A stretch of 64,000 nucleotides of DNA from Planctomycetota bacterium (GTDB lineage: Bacteria > Planctomycetota > UBA1135 > GCA-002686595), in contig JAQXEK010000058.1 of assembly GCA_029250885.1 (NCBI GenBank), forward strand, positions 1 to 64,000. The letters run 5' to 3'. The notes under the pieces are model-generated. The model had not been told where the DNA came from. It did no database searches and saw only the letters and a program-made list of their open reading frames with translations. Numbering within the stretch: position 1 is the stretch's first letter; the number at the start of each line of letters is the position of its first letter. The position numbers and the translations under genes were made by a program. Below are positions 9,697 through 19,241 of the stretch, piece after piece.

Positions 9697-11196
9697 TCAT
9701 ATTGTCGATTCGGAAGATGCCGGCGTCGCGGTACCGGCACCCCCGATGCGCCCTGCCTCCCCTTCACTAAGCGCCCCGCTAACGATACCGTCCAGCATGC
9801 TCGCGAAAACAAACACGTGGAGGGGGCAGACCATGTACCAGTAGGCCAGGCCGGTCAGACCAACGGGGTCGTAGAGTGCGGTCTGGCGGATCTTCACTTG
9901 GCCGCCTTCGCTGGGTTCGACTTCGAACTCCAGCCAGGCGCGGCCGGGCAGCTTCATCTCCGCGCGAAGACGCAGCAGGCGGTCCGGCTCGTAGGCTTCG
10001 ACGCGCCAAAAGTCGAGGGCGTCTCCTACCCGCAGGGTTTCCTGCGAGCGGCGTCCCCGGCGCACTCCAACCCCGCCGACCAACAGGTCGAGGAAGCCGC
10101 GCAAGCGCCACAGCCAGTCGTAGCCGAACCATCCATTGGCCCCGCCGATCCGCCGTATGGGGGTGAATGCGTCTTGGGCACTGGCGTTCACCGTGCGCTC
10201 GCGAATATCGACAAGGCGGTTGCGGAAGTGAACTCCGGCCCATCCGCGCGACTCTCCGCCCGAGGAGAAGGCGTCGAACCAGCTGCTCTCGGCGATCTCG
10301 CGCTCTTCATTATGAATTGCGGCCTCGACGGCCTGGTCCATATTGCGTGGCTGTACTGGAAAGGCCTTTAAGGCGGAAGAATCCTGGACGACACTAGCGT
10401 TCTTGATCGAAGCAATCAGCTTGCGACCGACCCGCGCATAGATCGGAGTCACTAGGCCAAGCCAAAGGCTAGACAGTCGAGGGGTGAGGATAGGCACGCG
10501 GATCATCCACCGTCGCAGCCCGCGCTGACGGGCATACTCGCGCATCAAATCTCCGTAAGAAACTTGATCTGCGCCGCCGACTTCAAAGACTTTGGAATCG
10601 TCTAGGGGAACATCAACGGCGTGAACGAGGTAGTCGAGCAGGTCATCAATCGCAATCGGCTGTGCCTTTACCTCGACCCAGCGCGGCGTAATCATGATCG
10701 GTAGGCGCTCGACCAGAGAGCGGATCATTTCAAACGACAGGCTGCCCGATCCAAGAACGATCGATGCGCGTAGCTCGACCACCGTTGCGCCGGACGATTT
10801 AAGGACCTCGCCGACTTCGTGACGGCTGCGCAGGTGCGGCGAGAGTCCCTCGCCATGGGCGAGGCCTCCAAGGTAGACGATACGCTTGACCCCCGCCTGG
10901 CCTGCTGCCCGAGCGAAGTTCTCCGCTCCCTCTCGGTCGTGCTGCTCGAAGTCCTGATTCGACCCCATCGAGTGAATCAGGTAGAAGGCGGTCTCCACAC
11001 CCTCGAAGACTTGCTCTAAGGACTCGGGCTTCAGCACATCCCCCCCGATCACTTCGGTCGTGTCCGAAGCCATCTCAGCGAGCCTCTCGGGCTGGCGCGC
11101 CATGCAGCGTAAGGCGTGCCCTCTTTCTTCCAGAACTCGGCGTAGCCGGCCGCCGACGTAGCCCGTGCAACCGGTCAGTAAAATGGGACTCTTCAT
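9697..11196 (-). CDS. SDR-type NAD(P)-binding protein with C-terminal DUF2867 domain
   Basis: 499 aa. The N-terminal Rossmann domain of the extended/atypical SDR type starts ILLTGCTGYVGGRL (GxxGxxG) and contains FYLIHSMG and VKRIVYLGGL, as in NAD(P)H-dependent epimerase-like proteins. The C-terminal ~150 residues (from about WFGYDWLWRLRG) match DUF2867, a SRPBCC-like domain often attached to this SDR type. The function is unknown; relatives are predicted oxidoreductases. It lies 51 bp downstream of the thioredoxin-fold lipoprotein gene on the same strand and is probably co-transcribed from the GCATCC-N16-CGAACT promoter at 11912-11939, which would place it in the sigma regulon described for 19-37 kb. 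Confidence 0.88.
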   Translation of the reverse strand: MKSPILLTGCTGYVGGRLRRVLEERGHALRCMARQPERLAEMASDTTEVIGGDVLKPESLEQVFEGVETAFYLIHSMGSNQDFEQHDREGAENFARAAGQAGVKRIVYLGGLAHGEGLSPHLRSRHEVGEVLKSSGATVVELRASIVLGSGSLSFEMIRSLVERLPIMITPRWVEVKAQPIAIDDLLDYLVHAVDVPLDDSKVFEVGGADQVSYGDLMREYARQRGLRRWMIRVPILTPRLSSLWLGLVTPIYARVGRKLIASIKNASVVQDSSALKAFPVQPRNMDQAVEAAIHNEEREIAESSWFDAFSSGGESRGWAGVHFRNRLVDIRERTVNASAQDAFTPIRRIGGANGWFGYDWLWRLRGFLDLLVGGVGVRRGRRSQETLRVGDALDFWRVEAYEPDRLLRLRAEMKLPGRAWLEFEVEPSEGGQVKIRQTALYDPVGLTGLAYWYMVCPLHVFVFASMLDGIVSGALSEGEAGRIGGAGTATPASSESTI

Positions 11197-11247
11197 GATC
11201 GATCTAGCTAAACAAACGGCCCCTATGGCGAGAGCCGCCTGCTGTGA

Positions 11248-11829
11248 TTAAGCGCCGTTTAGGTTGCTGATGGCCTTATCGAGCTCCAGCAGCCTGCCCG
11301 CGGAGAAGCCGCGATCGTGAAACCACTCGACCTTGCCGTCACTGTCTAGCAGAAGCACGCGCATGTTGCGGGGCTTCTCGTTGCCGGTAAAATCTAGGAC
11401 CTTGTCGGCGTCATCTCCGTAGATCGTCACGACGGACTTCCAGTCCTCTTCCGGGATGCCACTGCGCATTCCGCCATCGATTGTGTCTTCGAACAAGAAG
11501 GGGAAGAACCCGACCAAAGTCGGAACCTCGAAAATACGCACGTCAGGAGCAATCTGCAGCAGTCCGACAAGCCAGCGGTCTGCGTCGAACTGCGCATCCT
11601 GGACGTAGCCCAGCAGTAGCACCGATGGCTCGCCAAGGGGCAAACGCACCTCTTGGCCCTCAAGGCTCTTGCCAATGACCGCGGGGAACATCTCCCCCAT
11701 TGGGTTTCGATTCTGGACTGCACTGGCGCAGGCTCCCAGTCCAAGGAGAGCACTGGCTCCGAGTAGGGAAGCCGCAAGAGTCAACTTACGTCGGCGGCTT
11801 TTGGTTCGTGAGGGGGAGGTCTTCTGCAT
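11248..11829 (-). CDS. Thioredoxin-fold (ATP10-like) lipoprotein
   Basis: 193 aa. A basic N-terminus (RTKSRRRK), a hydrophobic stretch (17-31) and LGLGAC lipobox mark a lipoprotein. The mature part begins NPMGEMFPAVIGKSLEGQEVRLP, the entry of peroxiredoxin/AhpC-type folds, but there is no C-x2-C or peroxidatic Cys, so it is not a standard redox enzyme. The later pattern (GYVQDAQFD, GMRSGIPEEDW, FTGNEKPRN, LLLDSDGKVEWFHDRG) resembles the ATP10-like branch of the thioredoxin superfamily. I recognise it as a conserved hypothetical of that type, with moderate confidence. A sigma-type promoter lies ~80 bp upstream, and the DUF2867 SDR gene follows. Confidence 0.78.
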   Translation of the reverse strand: MQKTSPSRTKSRRRKLTLAASLLGASALLGLGACASAVQNRNPMGEMFPAVIGKSLEGQEVRLPLGEPSVLLLGYVQDAQFDADRWLVGLLQIAPDVRIFEVPTLVGFFPFLFEDTIDGGMRSGIPEEDWKSVVTIYGDDADKVLDFTGNEKPRNMRVLLLDSDGKVEWFHDRGFSAGRLLELDKAISNLNGA

Positions 11830-12141
11830 GGCCTTGGGGGCGGTCGTTGGGTGGTGGTTTGACTGGTTCTAAGCTGCCGGAGCCCGTCTGCGTGTTCCAG
11901 CGTCAATAGGAAGTTCGCCTAGGCAGCCCATGTGGATGCAGTGGATGCAATCTTCTTCGCGATATGGCTTGAAGTAGATGGCATCCGGATTTCGCCCCTA
12001 GACCTGCCTTGGGGGCAGATTTCCTGACCCAGGCACCCTAGAGCGCCGCGAACAGTGCAGATTCGAATACCACACGATGCGCCCACCGCCGAGTGCCGCT
12101 CAATCGCGATCGCAGCCTAGGTCACGGACCCTGCGGCGACC
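11830..12141. other. Intergenic region carrying a sigma-type promoter
   Basis: A 312-bp gap between two minus-strand genes. The right half contains two direct TGGATGCA copies (11933-11940 and 11942-11949) and, on the minus strand, the GCATCC-N16-CGAACT promoter listed separately. No coding region recognised in the remainder. Confidence 0.55.
11912..11939 (-). promoter_or_regulatory. Predicted SigK-type promoter of the thioredoxin-fold lipoprotein/DUF2867 SDR pair
   Basis: On the minus strand GCATCC (plus 11934-11939) is followed after exactly 16 bases by CGAACT (plus 11912-11917). The pattern matches five other copies around the sigma-factor island at 19-31 kb. A transcription start near 11905 would leave a leader of about 75 nt before the lipoprotein ATG at 11829. 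This is the only copy outside the island, and so the main evidence that the two genes at 9.7-11.8 kb belong to the same regulon. Confidence 0.65.
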
Positions 12142-13581
12142 TTAGCCGTCCTCGCGCTCGCTGCGACCGGCGCGGCCGCGACCTGCCCCACCGGCTCCCG
12201 CCGTGGGATCTTCGGCTTCGGGATTGCCGAAGAAGATGCGCTCGCGGTCAACCGGGTCCTTGGTGACGCGCTCGACGTCTTGCTGGATAACATACAGGTC
12301 GCCACCCTTCAGCACATCGAGGGTGCGCTGGAGTGACTCCTTGTTCACATCGTCGTCGGTAAGACCGTCGAGTGCAGTCCTAATCCCGGGAATGGCCAGC
12401 TCGTCGCGGGCAAGTGCCGCGCCGCAGGCTGCCGCAACCCGGAGCGGTGCGGAGCTGCCTTGGAGCAGCTCGTTCCAGACCTCACGCACGTCGTCGCCGC
12501 GCTGTAGGTAGCCCATGGCGAACGCTGCGCTGGCGCGGAGATCAGTCGAGCCCTCGCCTGTGGCCAGCTTTAGGATTGTCTTGCGCGTCCCCTTGTCCTT
12601 CGCTCCGCAGGCCGCGACGGCGCGGACCCAGCTTGCCTCTAAGTCCGCATCCTTCTCTTTCTTTAGACCTGCCTTGGCCATTTTTAGTGCCTGGCGCGCA
12701 CCGAGCTGCTCGAGGGCCACGGCGACTTCGCGGCGGTCGGAGGCCTTGTCAAGGTTGGAGAACTCGCCGACGGCCTCCCAGAATCGCGTGGGAGAGAGGT
12801 TGCCGATCGCGTGCAAGGTCTCGGAGATGCGGTCGCGGGCAAAGCCCTCCAACAGGAAGGTCAGCTGCTTCTGAACGTACTCGACGGCCTCCTCCTCGTC
12901 CGTAAACATGATACGCAGAATCGAGTCCACACCAAGCATCCCCATAAAGTTGGACTTGGTCTCGTCGAGGGCGGCATCGAGCTCGTCCGGGGTCATTCCA
13001 CGGCCATTCTTATCTACTGCCAAAGGGGCAAAGGTGTGCCCCATCTGCAGACGACGAGGGGGCCGCGCCTCCTCGGAAAAAGGCGCAGCGTTCTCGGGAT
13101 CAAGTAACCTCTGGGCAGCCTCAAAGCACCAAACTAGGCCGTCCCGGTCGATCTCGTACGGAACGGAAAGCAGCACGTTCGCATCGGCGTCAAGCCAGAT
13201 GTACTGGGGCACGCAAAAGATTTGATCCTCGTTGATCTGAAGGATGCTACCCGTAAGGTCCGCCATGACGCGCTGGTGGTCATTGCACTCCATACCTTTG
13301 AAACGCGAGCAGTCCCCTTTCTTCTTGTGCGTGGCGTCGGCGGCGGCAATGTTTAGGGTCTGCTCGGCCAGGGCGCGCACTTGCTTGTCCTTGGTCAACT
13401 TCTCTAGGAAGGTGTCGCAGCGGCCTTCGCCTTCAAAGTCGACGGCGACGAAGACGACCTTCTTCTCGTCCGCCGCCTGGACTAGGGCCTCTTCGTAGTT
13501 GGCTTGCCATTCAAAGCTCGCGGCGGTATGCAGCGGAGCGAAGCCACTTGCGAGGGCAGCAAAGACTTGAAGTGGCAGCAT
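12142..13581 (-). CDS. Secreted protein with thioredoxin-like N-domain and HEAT-type repeats
   Basis: 479 aa from the ATG at 13581, chosen because it exposes a signal peptide (MLPLQVFAALASGFAPLHTA); the frame continues 28 codons upstream without it. Residues ~20-170 resemble a thioredoxin-like domain of the thiol:disulfide type seen in planctomycete proteins (EEALVQAADEKKVVFVAVDF ... PQYIWLDADANVL), with Cys residues but no clear C-x2-C. Residues ~215-440 are helical, with HEAT-like repeats (VAVALEQLGARQALKMAKAG, DLRASAAFAMGYLQRGD, APLRVAAACGAALARDE). The tail is Gly/Arg-rich. It probably acts outside the cytoplasm as a scaffold or folding-related protein; the exact role is unknown. Confidence 0.8.
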   Translation of the reverse strand: MLPLQVFAALASGFAPLHTAASFEWQANYEEALVQAADEKKVVFVAVDFEGEGRCDTFLEKLTKDKQVRALAEQTLNIAAADATHKKKGDCSRFKGMECNDHQRVMADLTGSILQINEDQIFCVPQYIWLDADANVLLSVPYEIDRDGLVWCFEAAQRLLDPENAAPFSEEARPPRRLQMGHTFAPLAVDKNGRGMTPDELDAALDETKSNFMGMLGVDSILRIMFTDEEEAVEYVQKQLTFLLEGFARDRISETLHAIGNLSPTRFWEAVGEFSNLDKASDRREVAVALEQLGARQALKMAKAGLKKEKDADLEASWVRAVAACGAKDKGTRKTILKLATGEGSTDLRASAAFAMGYLQRGDDVREVWNELLQGSSAPLRVAAACGAALARDELAIPGIRTALDGLTDDDVNKESLQRTLDVLKGGDLYVIQQDVERVTKDPVDRERIFFGNPEAEDPTAGAGGAGRGRAGRSEREDG

Positions 13582-13797
13582 GGGCAGATCGGGTCGTTGG
13601 GTTGCGGAGAGACTCCGCGTGGAGAAGATAGGATTCGCGCGCGGCTTAGTAGCCTGAACATCCACCTTAGTATGAGCCAGCCATAGCTGCCATAGGAATC
13701 GACGTGTCGGACTTGGCCAAACCAGAGGCTAACAGGCAAGGGTCCCTAGGCCGGCTGGAGACGGTACAGAAGAGCCCAGTGGTGAGATCGGAGAGCC

Positions 13798-14838
13798 CTA
13801 GATCGTCAGCTCATCCAGCCGAACCGCGCGTCCTTCCTTCGCAGAGAGATCCGCTGCAAATAGGACGCGGTGGGTCTCGAGCGCTGTGGCGAAGTCGGTC
13901 TTAGCCATGGCGCGGCCCTCAGCGCAGGCGTTGGCGAACTCTTGGAACTGCGGCTGGTAGGGGTGGTCTGCGACATCGCCGGAGTCAATCAGCGCGGTGT
14001 TGAGCTCAGACCAACCCTCTTTGACCAGACCGTCGAGCTTGGCTGAGTGAAACTTGTTGTCCAGCAGGCTGCCCTCGGATCCACAGAGGTGCACGTGGAA
14101 GTAGTAGGGCTGTAGGCAGTCGACGATCGAGGCAACCTTGCCGACGTGCCCATTCGCAAACCTCAACAATGTCGTGCTGGAGGTGTTGTACTCGTAGGGC
14201 TCAAAGACCTTGGCTGTCGAGCGCGTCTGGTAGCTGGTGACTTCAACGACGGGCGAGTCCATAAAGTACAGCATGGCGTCCAGGGCGTGACACCCAGCTG
14301 TCAACAGGCTGGAGCCGCCGTGCTCCTTCTTTACGTTCCATTCGAACTGCCCGTACCAGGGACCGATGCCGTGGTAGTAGTCCACTTCTGCGTAGTGAAT
14401 CTCGCCGAGCAGGTCCTGGTCAATCATGGATCTAATCAGGGTGAAGTGCTTGGAGTAGCGGCACTCGAAGCACACCGCGCCCTGGACTTGATTGCGATCC
14501 AGGGCCTGCTTGACTCGCAGGCAGTCTTCGAAGCTCATGGCGATGGGCTTCTCGATAATGACGTGCTTGCCCGCATCAGCGGCCGCGATGGCAAAGTCGG
14601 CGTGCAGGGACGGTGGCGTGCAGATGTCAATCGCCCCGATCTCGGGGTCGGCCAGCATCTTGGTGTAATCGGTGTAGATCTTGAGGGGGATCCCGTGCTC
14701 CTTCTCGAGCTCACCAGCATCAAGCTCGCGCCTCGAGCAGATCGCCGCGATGGAGGCGCCTTTGACTTCTTTGAAGGCTTCGATGTGGGCAGTAGCGGCC
14801 CAGCCGTAGCCGACGATACCGATTTTGAGTTCGTGCAT
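13798..14838 (-). CDS. Gfo/Idh/MocA family oxidoreductase
   Basis: 346 aa. The N-terminal Rossmann domain begins [17 protein letters not shown], followed by [21 protein letters not shown] and the family's HVIIEKPIA motif with the conserved Lys. The C-terminal alpha/beta domain contains [18 protein letters not shown], carrying the D/G-x3-H-x2-D type catalytic His. Such enzymes oxidise or reduce sugars, inositols or related polyols with NAD(P). No sugar-catabolic neighbours are present, so the substrate is open. The gene is transcribed on the minus strand, just downstream of the arylesterase gene (60 bp gap), and could share its transcript. Confidence 0.92.
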   Translation of the reverse strand: MHELKIGIVGYGWAATAHIEAFKEVKGASIAAICSRRELDAGELEKEHGIPLKIYTDYTKMLADPEIGAIDICTPPSLHADFAIAAADAGKHVIIEKPIAMSFEDCLRVKQALDRNQVQGAVCFECRYSKHFTLIRSMIDQDLLGEIHYAEVDYYHGIGPWYGQFEWNVKKEHGGSSLLTAGCHALDAMLYFMDSPVVEVTSYQTRSTAKVFEPYEYNTSSTTLLRFANGHVGKVASIVDCLQPYYFHVHLCGSEGSLLDNKFHSAKLDGLVKEGWSELNTALIDSGDVADHPYQPQFQEFANACAEGRAMAKTDFATALETHRVLFAADLSAKEGRAVRLDELTI

Positions 14839-14898
14839 TGGATGAAAGGGGATAGTCGGGGGGCCGTCAAGGTTACCGGATGGGCTGGTGCCGCGCCG

Positions 14899-15753
14899 CT
14901 ACTCCTCGGCCGTATCCATAATCTCACGCACTATCGACCTCAGGGTGGGCAACACATTCTCCGCCAAGATGCGGTGGCCGGCGGTGTTGGGATGCAGACC
15001 GTCGGGTAAGTTCAGGGCGGGGTCCATGGCAACTCCTTCTAAAAAGAACGGCACGAAGGGTGTGCCCGTGTCTTCGGCAATGCGTGCGAATAGCTGCTCA
15101 AAGCCAGCGGTGTACTCGGCGCCGTAGTTGGTCGGCAGCTTCATGCCCAACAGGACCGCGTCCACGTCCTTCTTGTTGAGCTTCGTGAGGATCGCCCGCA
15201 GGTTTGTCTCAATAGCCTCCAGAGCGACGCCGCGCAGCCCGTCGTTGCCGCCCAACTCGACAACCATCAGGTCGGGATCCTGATGCAGTAGCCAGTCCAT
15301 ACGCGCCAGTCCACCCGCTGTGGTGTCACCGCTTACGCCGGCGTTGACCAGGTCGATACCAAGACCTTCTTGGGACAAGAGGTTGGCGAGGACTGCGGGC
15401 CACGCTTCGCTTGCGGGCAGGTGCAATCCAGCCGCCAAGCTGTCCCCAAGGACGACGATCTTGGGAGCGCCAACCACCACCGGCAGAGCCATGGTGGCTT
15501 CGTTCGATTCTCCGGATATATCCGGCTCTAAGCTATCCATCGCGGCTGGCGAGAGGCCAAGCCCATTAGACTCGCCTGGCTCATCGCTCGAACCGCCGCA
15601 TCCAGCGAATACGGCTAAGCCGACTGCCAGCAGCGCGAAGGGCAGCCGCCGACCCCGGACCAATCCGGACGCGCCGATGGGATTTATCGGCAAGTCCCCG
15701 ATCATCCCCAGCAATGGGCGCATCATAAATGTAAGGAAGTCACCGCGTCTCAT
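14899..15753 (-). CDS. tesA: Arylesterase/lysophospholipase-like SGNH hydrolase (TesA type), lipoprotein
   Basis: 284 aa. The hydrophobic segment LPFALLAVGLAVFAGC with a lipobox (Cys52) lies unusually far in; a TTG at residue 31 would give a standard lipoprotein signal and may be the real start. The SGNH blocks are complete: GDSLAAG (nucleophile Ser), the block II Gly in NAGVSGDTTAGG, GGND, and DGLHPN with the catalytic Asp/His. The pattern is closest to TesA-type multifunctional esterases (thioesterase I/arylesterase/lysophospholipase L1). It is divergently arranged with the YbbA-like ATPase and YbbP-like permease, exactly as tesA is in Escherichia coli, which strongly supports the name. Confidence 0.9.
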   Translation of the reverse strand: MRRGDFLTFMMRPLLGMIGDLPINPIGASGLVRGRRLPFALLAVGLAVFAGCGGSSDEPGESNGLGLSPAAMDSLEPDISGESNEATMALPVVVGAPKIVVLGDSLAAGLHLPASEAWPAVLANLLSQEGLGIDLVNAGVSGDTTAGGLARMDWLLHQDPDLMVVELGGNDGLRGVALEAIETNLRAILTKLNKKDVDAVLLGMKLPTNYGAEYTAGFEQLFARIAEDTGTPFVPFFLEGVAMDPALNLPDGLHPNTAGHRILAENVLPTLRSIVREIMDTAEE

Positions 15754-15799
15754 GGGCGCAGCCTACCCTCGATTGCGTCCAAGCGCTACCCTCCCTGCC

Positions 15800-16492
15800 A
15801 TGCCAACGAAACCCCTTACACCACGCGTGGCCTGCCGCGGCCTGACCAAGGTCCTTCGCTCGGGAACCCAGGACCTTTGCGTGCTGGCCGATGTCGACCT
15901 AGAGGTTGCTCCCGGTGAGAGCGTTGCGATTCTAGGCGCGTCCGGCAGCGGCAAGTCGACTCTGCTAGGACTGCTTGCCGGATTGGACCGGCCGACGGAG
16001 GGCGAGGTCTTTGTCGAGGGTCAGAGCCTAGCCAAGCTCGACGAAGATGGGCTAGCGCGGATGCGACGGGGCCAGGTTGGGTTTGTCTTCCAGTCATTCC
16101 ATCTGTTGCCCAACTTGACCGCCTTGGAGAACGTGCGCGTTCCCCTGGAGCTGATCGGGTTCGAAGGCGCGAACAAGCAGAGCGAAGAGCTCTTGGCTGC
16201 CGTCGGTTTGGCCGAGCGCATGCATCACTACCCCTCGCAGCTCTCGGGGGGCGAGATGCAGCGCGTCGCCCTAGCGCGCGCCTTCGGCCCGCGGCCTCGG
16301 CTAATCTTGGCCGATGAGCCCACCGGCAACCTCGACGCGGCAACCGGCGAGCGCGTGCTCGACCTGCTCTTTGACCTGCGCCAAGAGAAGGGCACGAGCC
16401 TGGTGCTTGTGACCCACGATCCGGCCCTGGCTGCACGGGCCGATCGGCGCTTGCGGCTCGATGCGGGCCGCGTGGTCCCGGAGACTCCGTGA
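15800..16492 (+). CDS. ybbA: LolD/YbbA-type ABC transporter ATP-binding protein
   Basis: 230 aa from the ATG at 15800; the longer frame upstream is antisense to the arylesterase gene. Walker A is GASGSGKST, the Q-loop GFVFQSFHLLP, the signature LSGGEMQRVALARA, Walker B LILADEPTGNLD and the switch His in LVLVTHD. This is the MacB/LolD/YbbA branch, which drives FtsX-type permeases that move lipids or lipoproteins in the envelope rather than import solutes. The permease gene starts with a GTG that overlaps the ATPase stop codon by 4 bp. Confidence 0.93.
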   Translation: MPTKPLTPRVACRGLTKVLRSGTQDLCVLADVDLEVAPGESVAILGASGSGKSTLLGLLAGLDRPTEGEVFVEGQSLAKLDEDGLARMRRGQVGFVFQSFHLLPNLTALENVRVPLELIGFEGANKQSEELLAAVGLAERMHHYPSQLSGGEMQRVALARAFGPRPRLILADEPTGNLDAATGERVLDLLFDLRQEKGTSLVLVTHDPALAARADRRLRLDAGRVVPETP

Positions 16493-19056
16493 AGCGCGCA
16501 GGCGCCTTAACTTACTTGGCCCGGGAGACCCGCGGCGCCAAGGGTCGCGCGGGCTTCTTGGTGCTGTGCGTTGCCGTGGGCGTCGCGGCCGTGGTCACGG
16601 TGTCTTCCCTCTCCGAAGCCGTTCGGGGCCAGCTGCGCAGCCAGTCCCGGGAGCTCATGGCTGCCGATCTGTCAATCGAAGCGCGACGCCCCCTGCCGCC
16701 GGAGCTCGACCAGCTGCTTACCGAGTTAGCACCCGGCGCCGAGCGCACGGACCTACGCGAGCTCGCGACCATGGTCGCAACGGCGCCACTCGAGGGCGTG
16801 ACCGGCAACGGGGCGACTCCAATGCGCAGTCGCCTGGCGGAGCTCAAGGTCGTCGATGGTCGTTACCCGCTCCATGGCGAGCTGCTCCTGGATCCTCCCA
16901 GCGCGCTGGAGGCGTTACTCGTTCCCACCGCCGTCGCCTGCGCGCCCGAACTCCTAACCGCCCTGGAACTGAATCTGGGGGACGAGCTCCTGCTCGGTGG
17001 CGCGCGGTTCCAGATTGCAGCGAAGGTTCTCGACGAACCGGATAGGCTCGAACTCGGGCTCGTCCTTGGCCCACGCATTTTCGTGAGCCGCGCCGGACTC
17101 GAACGCACCGAGCTGCTGGGCGTGGGAAACCGCGTCAAGTACAAGACCCTGGTCGCATTACCGGGCAATCCGAATCGAGGCACCCTGGAGAGTCTGGAAG
17201 ATCGGCTCGAGCGCGAACTGCCCGGCGCAGGCACCCGACAAATTCGGACGCACTTCGAGTCCCAGCCGGGAGTGCGACGCGGCCTTGAGCGCTTCACGCG
17301 CTACCTCGGGCTTGTGGCGCTGCTGTCCCTGGTGCTTGGTGGCGTTGGCGTGGGCCAGGTCGTTCGGACTTGGCTGGGCGCACGGACCCGCGAGGTCGCC
17401 GTTCTTCGCAGCCTGGGGTTGATGCCCGGCGAAATCCTGCGCTTGATGTTGGCCCAGGTTCTGCTTCTAGCGCTCGTGGGCAGTGTGCTGGGCGCCTTGG
17501 CAGGGGGCTCTGCACCCGTGCTCCTAAGCAGCTTTGCGCCGGACCTGTTCCCGGCGGGATCCGCCACGGGCTGGCCGATGGTGGCTATCTTGCGAGGTTT
17601 AGCCCTGGGCATGGGCGTCGCAACGCTCTTTGCGCTGCCCGCGCTGACGGCGGTCTGGCGCGTGTCGCCAGCCCTTGTACTGCGGGCCGATGCCGTGCCG
17701 CTCAGCGCACCGGCGGCCGTGCGCTGGGGCACGGCGCTGCTGCTCGGCGCGGGCCTGCTGCTCTCGGCTTGGTGGCAAGCCGACGACTTCCAGCTCGCCG
17801 CGGGATTCACCGGCGGCTTGGCCGGAGTTGGTGTTGTCCTGTGGCTAAGTGCCCAGGGGCTGCTCTATGCAATCGCGCGCATGCCCCGGGCGCGGCTCTC
17901 CCCTACTCTCACCCACGGTTTGGCTGCCCTGGTCCGGCCCGGCGCCGGCACGGTTGGCGCGGTCGTGGCCCTTGGCCTCGGTACGCTGGTTGTAACCACG
18001 CTCACCCTTGTGGAGACGGGGCTCGCCCAGCGCCTTGACGAAGCCCTGCCGGAAGATGCGCCGAGCGTGTTCCTCGTCGATGTGCAGCCCGACCAATGGC
18101 CCGGTGTCGAGGCCGAGCTCGCAGACGCGGGCGCCCTCTCGGTGGACAGCCTTCCAGTAATCATGGCGCGTATCGCCGCCCTAGACGGCACGACAGTGAG
18201 CAGTTTGATGACTGGCAAAGGGCGGCCAAATTCCGAGCGTGCTTCCCGGTGGCGCTTGACCCGCGAGCAGCGCCTGACCTGGTTTGACAAGCTGCCGGAT
18301 TCTAACCTTCTGGTAGAGGGCGAACTCTGGGCCGACGCCGCGACTAACGAGGCCAGTCTTGAGGTCGAATACGCCAAGGGCCTTGGCATCGGGATCGGCT
18401 CGACCATCACCTTCGACGTGCAGGGGATCCCGGTCGAGTTCCTTGTTACGAGCCTGCGCGAGATCGAATGGGAGAGCTTCGCGATCAACTTCTTCGTGGC
18501 TGTCGAGCCGGGCTCTTTGGATGGCGCCCCGGGCATGCGGCTCGCGGCGGCGAGGCTCGCCCCCGAGGCCGAAGACCATCTGCAGAACAAGCTGGTCGCC
18601 GCCTACCCCAACGTCACTATGCTGCGCGTGCGCCCAATCCTCGAGAAGGTCGGCGCTCTGCTCGAACGCATTGCGGCGGGCGTGCGACTGCTCGGTGGCT
18701 TCGCCGTCATCGCTGGACTGGCGATCTTGGCCGGCACCGTCGCCTCGGCGAACCTGCGTCGCGCCCGGGAGGTCGCCCTGTGGAAGACCCTGGGCTTGAC
18801 TAGGGGCGGAATCCTGCGCCTGTTCCTTGCCGAGTTCGCCGTCGTCGGCCTGCTTGCCGGCGGCCTAGGCGCAGCGGGTGCCTACGCATTCTCCTGGGGC
18901 TTCCTAGACCTGGTCATCCAGCTTTCTGGCGCACCCTCCTTGCCTCTAGCCATCGCAGGAGGACTCATCGGAGCCCTGCTGGCCATGGTCGCCGGAGTTG
19001 CGGCCAGTGCCCGCGCCATGAGCGCACCCCCGGTGCAGGTCCTGCGCGAGGAGTAG
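16489..19056 (+). CDS. ybbP: YbbP-like FtsX-family ABC permease
   Basis: 855 aa starting at GTG 16489 (GTGA overlap with ybbA). A membrane helix near the N-terminus (~23-45) is followed by a large periplasmic domain, then three helices in an FtsX domain (~275-410), further helices (~410-500), a second periplasmic domain and a second FtsX domain (~715-855) containing REVALWKTLGLTRGGILRLFLAEF. This double FtsX layout is the YbbP type. The tesA-ybbA-ybbP grouping occurs across Gram-negative bacteria; the transport substrate is not firmly established, with lipids or lyso-phospholipids being plausible given the adjacent esterase. Confidence 0.92.
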   Translation: MKRAGALTYLARETRGAKGRAGFLVLCVAVGVAAVVTVSSLSEAVRGQLRSQSRELMAADLSIEARRPLPPELDQLLTELAPGAERTDLRELATMVATAPLEGVTGNGATPMRSRLAELKVVDGRYPLHGELLLDPPSALEALLVPTAVACAPELLTALELNLGDELLLGGARFQIAAKVLDEPDRLELGLVLGPRIFVSRAGLERTELLGVGNRVKYKTLVALPGNPNRGTLESLEDRLERELPGAGTRQIRTHFESQPGVRRGLERFTRYLGLVALLSLVLGGVGVGQVVRTWLGARTREVAVLRSLGLMPGEILRLMLAQVLLLALVGSVLGALAGGSAPVLLSSFAPDLFPAGSATGWPMVAILRGLALGMGVATLFALPALTAVWRVSPALVLRADAVPLSAPAAVRWGTALLLGAGLLLSAWWQADDFQLAAGFTGGLAGVGVVLWLSAQGLLYAIARMPRARLSPTLTHGLAALVRPGAGTVGAVVALGLGTLVVTTLTLVETGLAQRLDEALPEDAPSVFLVDVQPDQWPGVEAELADAGALSVDSLPVIMARIAALDGTTVSSLMTGKGRPNSERASRWRLTREQRLTWFDKLPDSNLLVEGELWADAATNEASLEVEYAKGLGIGIGSTITFDVQGIPVEFLVTSLREIEWESFAINFFVAVEPGSLDGAPGMRLAAARLAPEAEDHLQNKLVAAYPNVTMLRVRPILEKVGALLERIAAGVRLLGGFAVIAGLAILAGTVASANLRRAREVALWKTLGLTRGGILRLFLAEFAVVGLLAGGLGAAGAYAFSWGFLDLVIQLSGAPSLPLAIAGGLIGALLAMVAGVAASARAMSAPPVQVLREE

Positions 19057-19241
19057 ACCAGCGCCATCGTGCCCAAGCCCGCTCACGCTAGAATAAGCCC
19101 TAGGGATGCGCCTGCGATCTGTACCCTCACCCCACGACACGGCGCCACCAGCCATACTTGGTTCATCGCGGCTGCCCTACATCGCCTTTAATCAGCCTGG
19201 TGTCCAGCCCCACCGCGATCCTCACTGGGCACCGCCACATT

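Noticed and set aside
14146-15009. Plus-strand frame of 287 codons over the Gfo/Idh/MocA and arylesterase genes
   Set aside because: Antisense to two well-supported genes; composition without motifs.
15599-15625. GCATCC followed closely by CGAAT on the plus strand inside the arylesterase gene
   Set aside because: The spacing is 3 bp instead of 16 and the site lies within coding sequence on the opposite strand.
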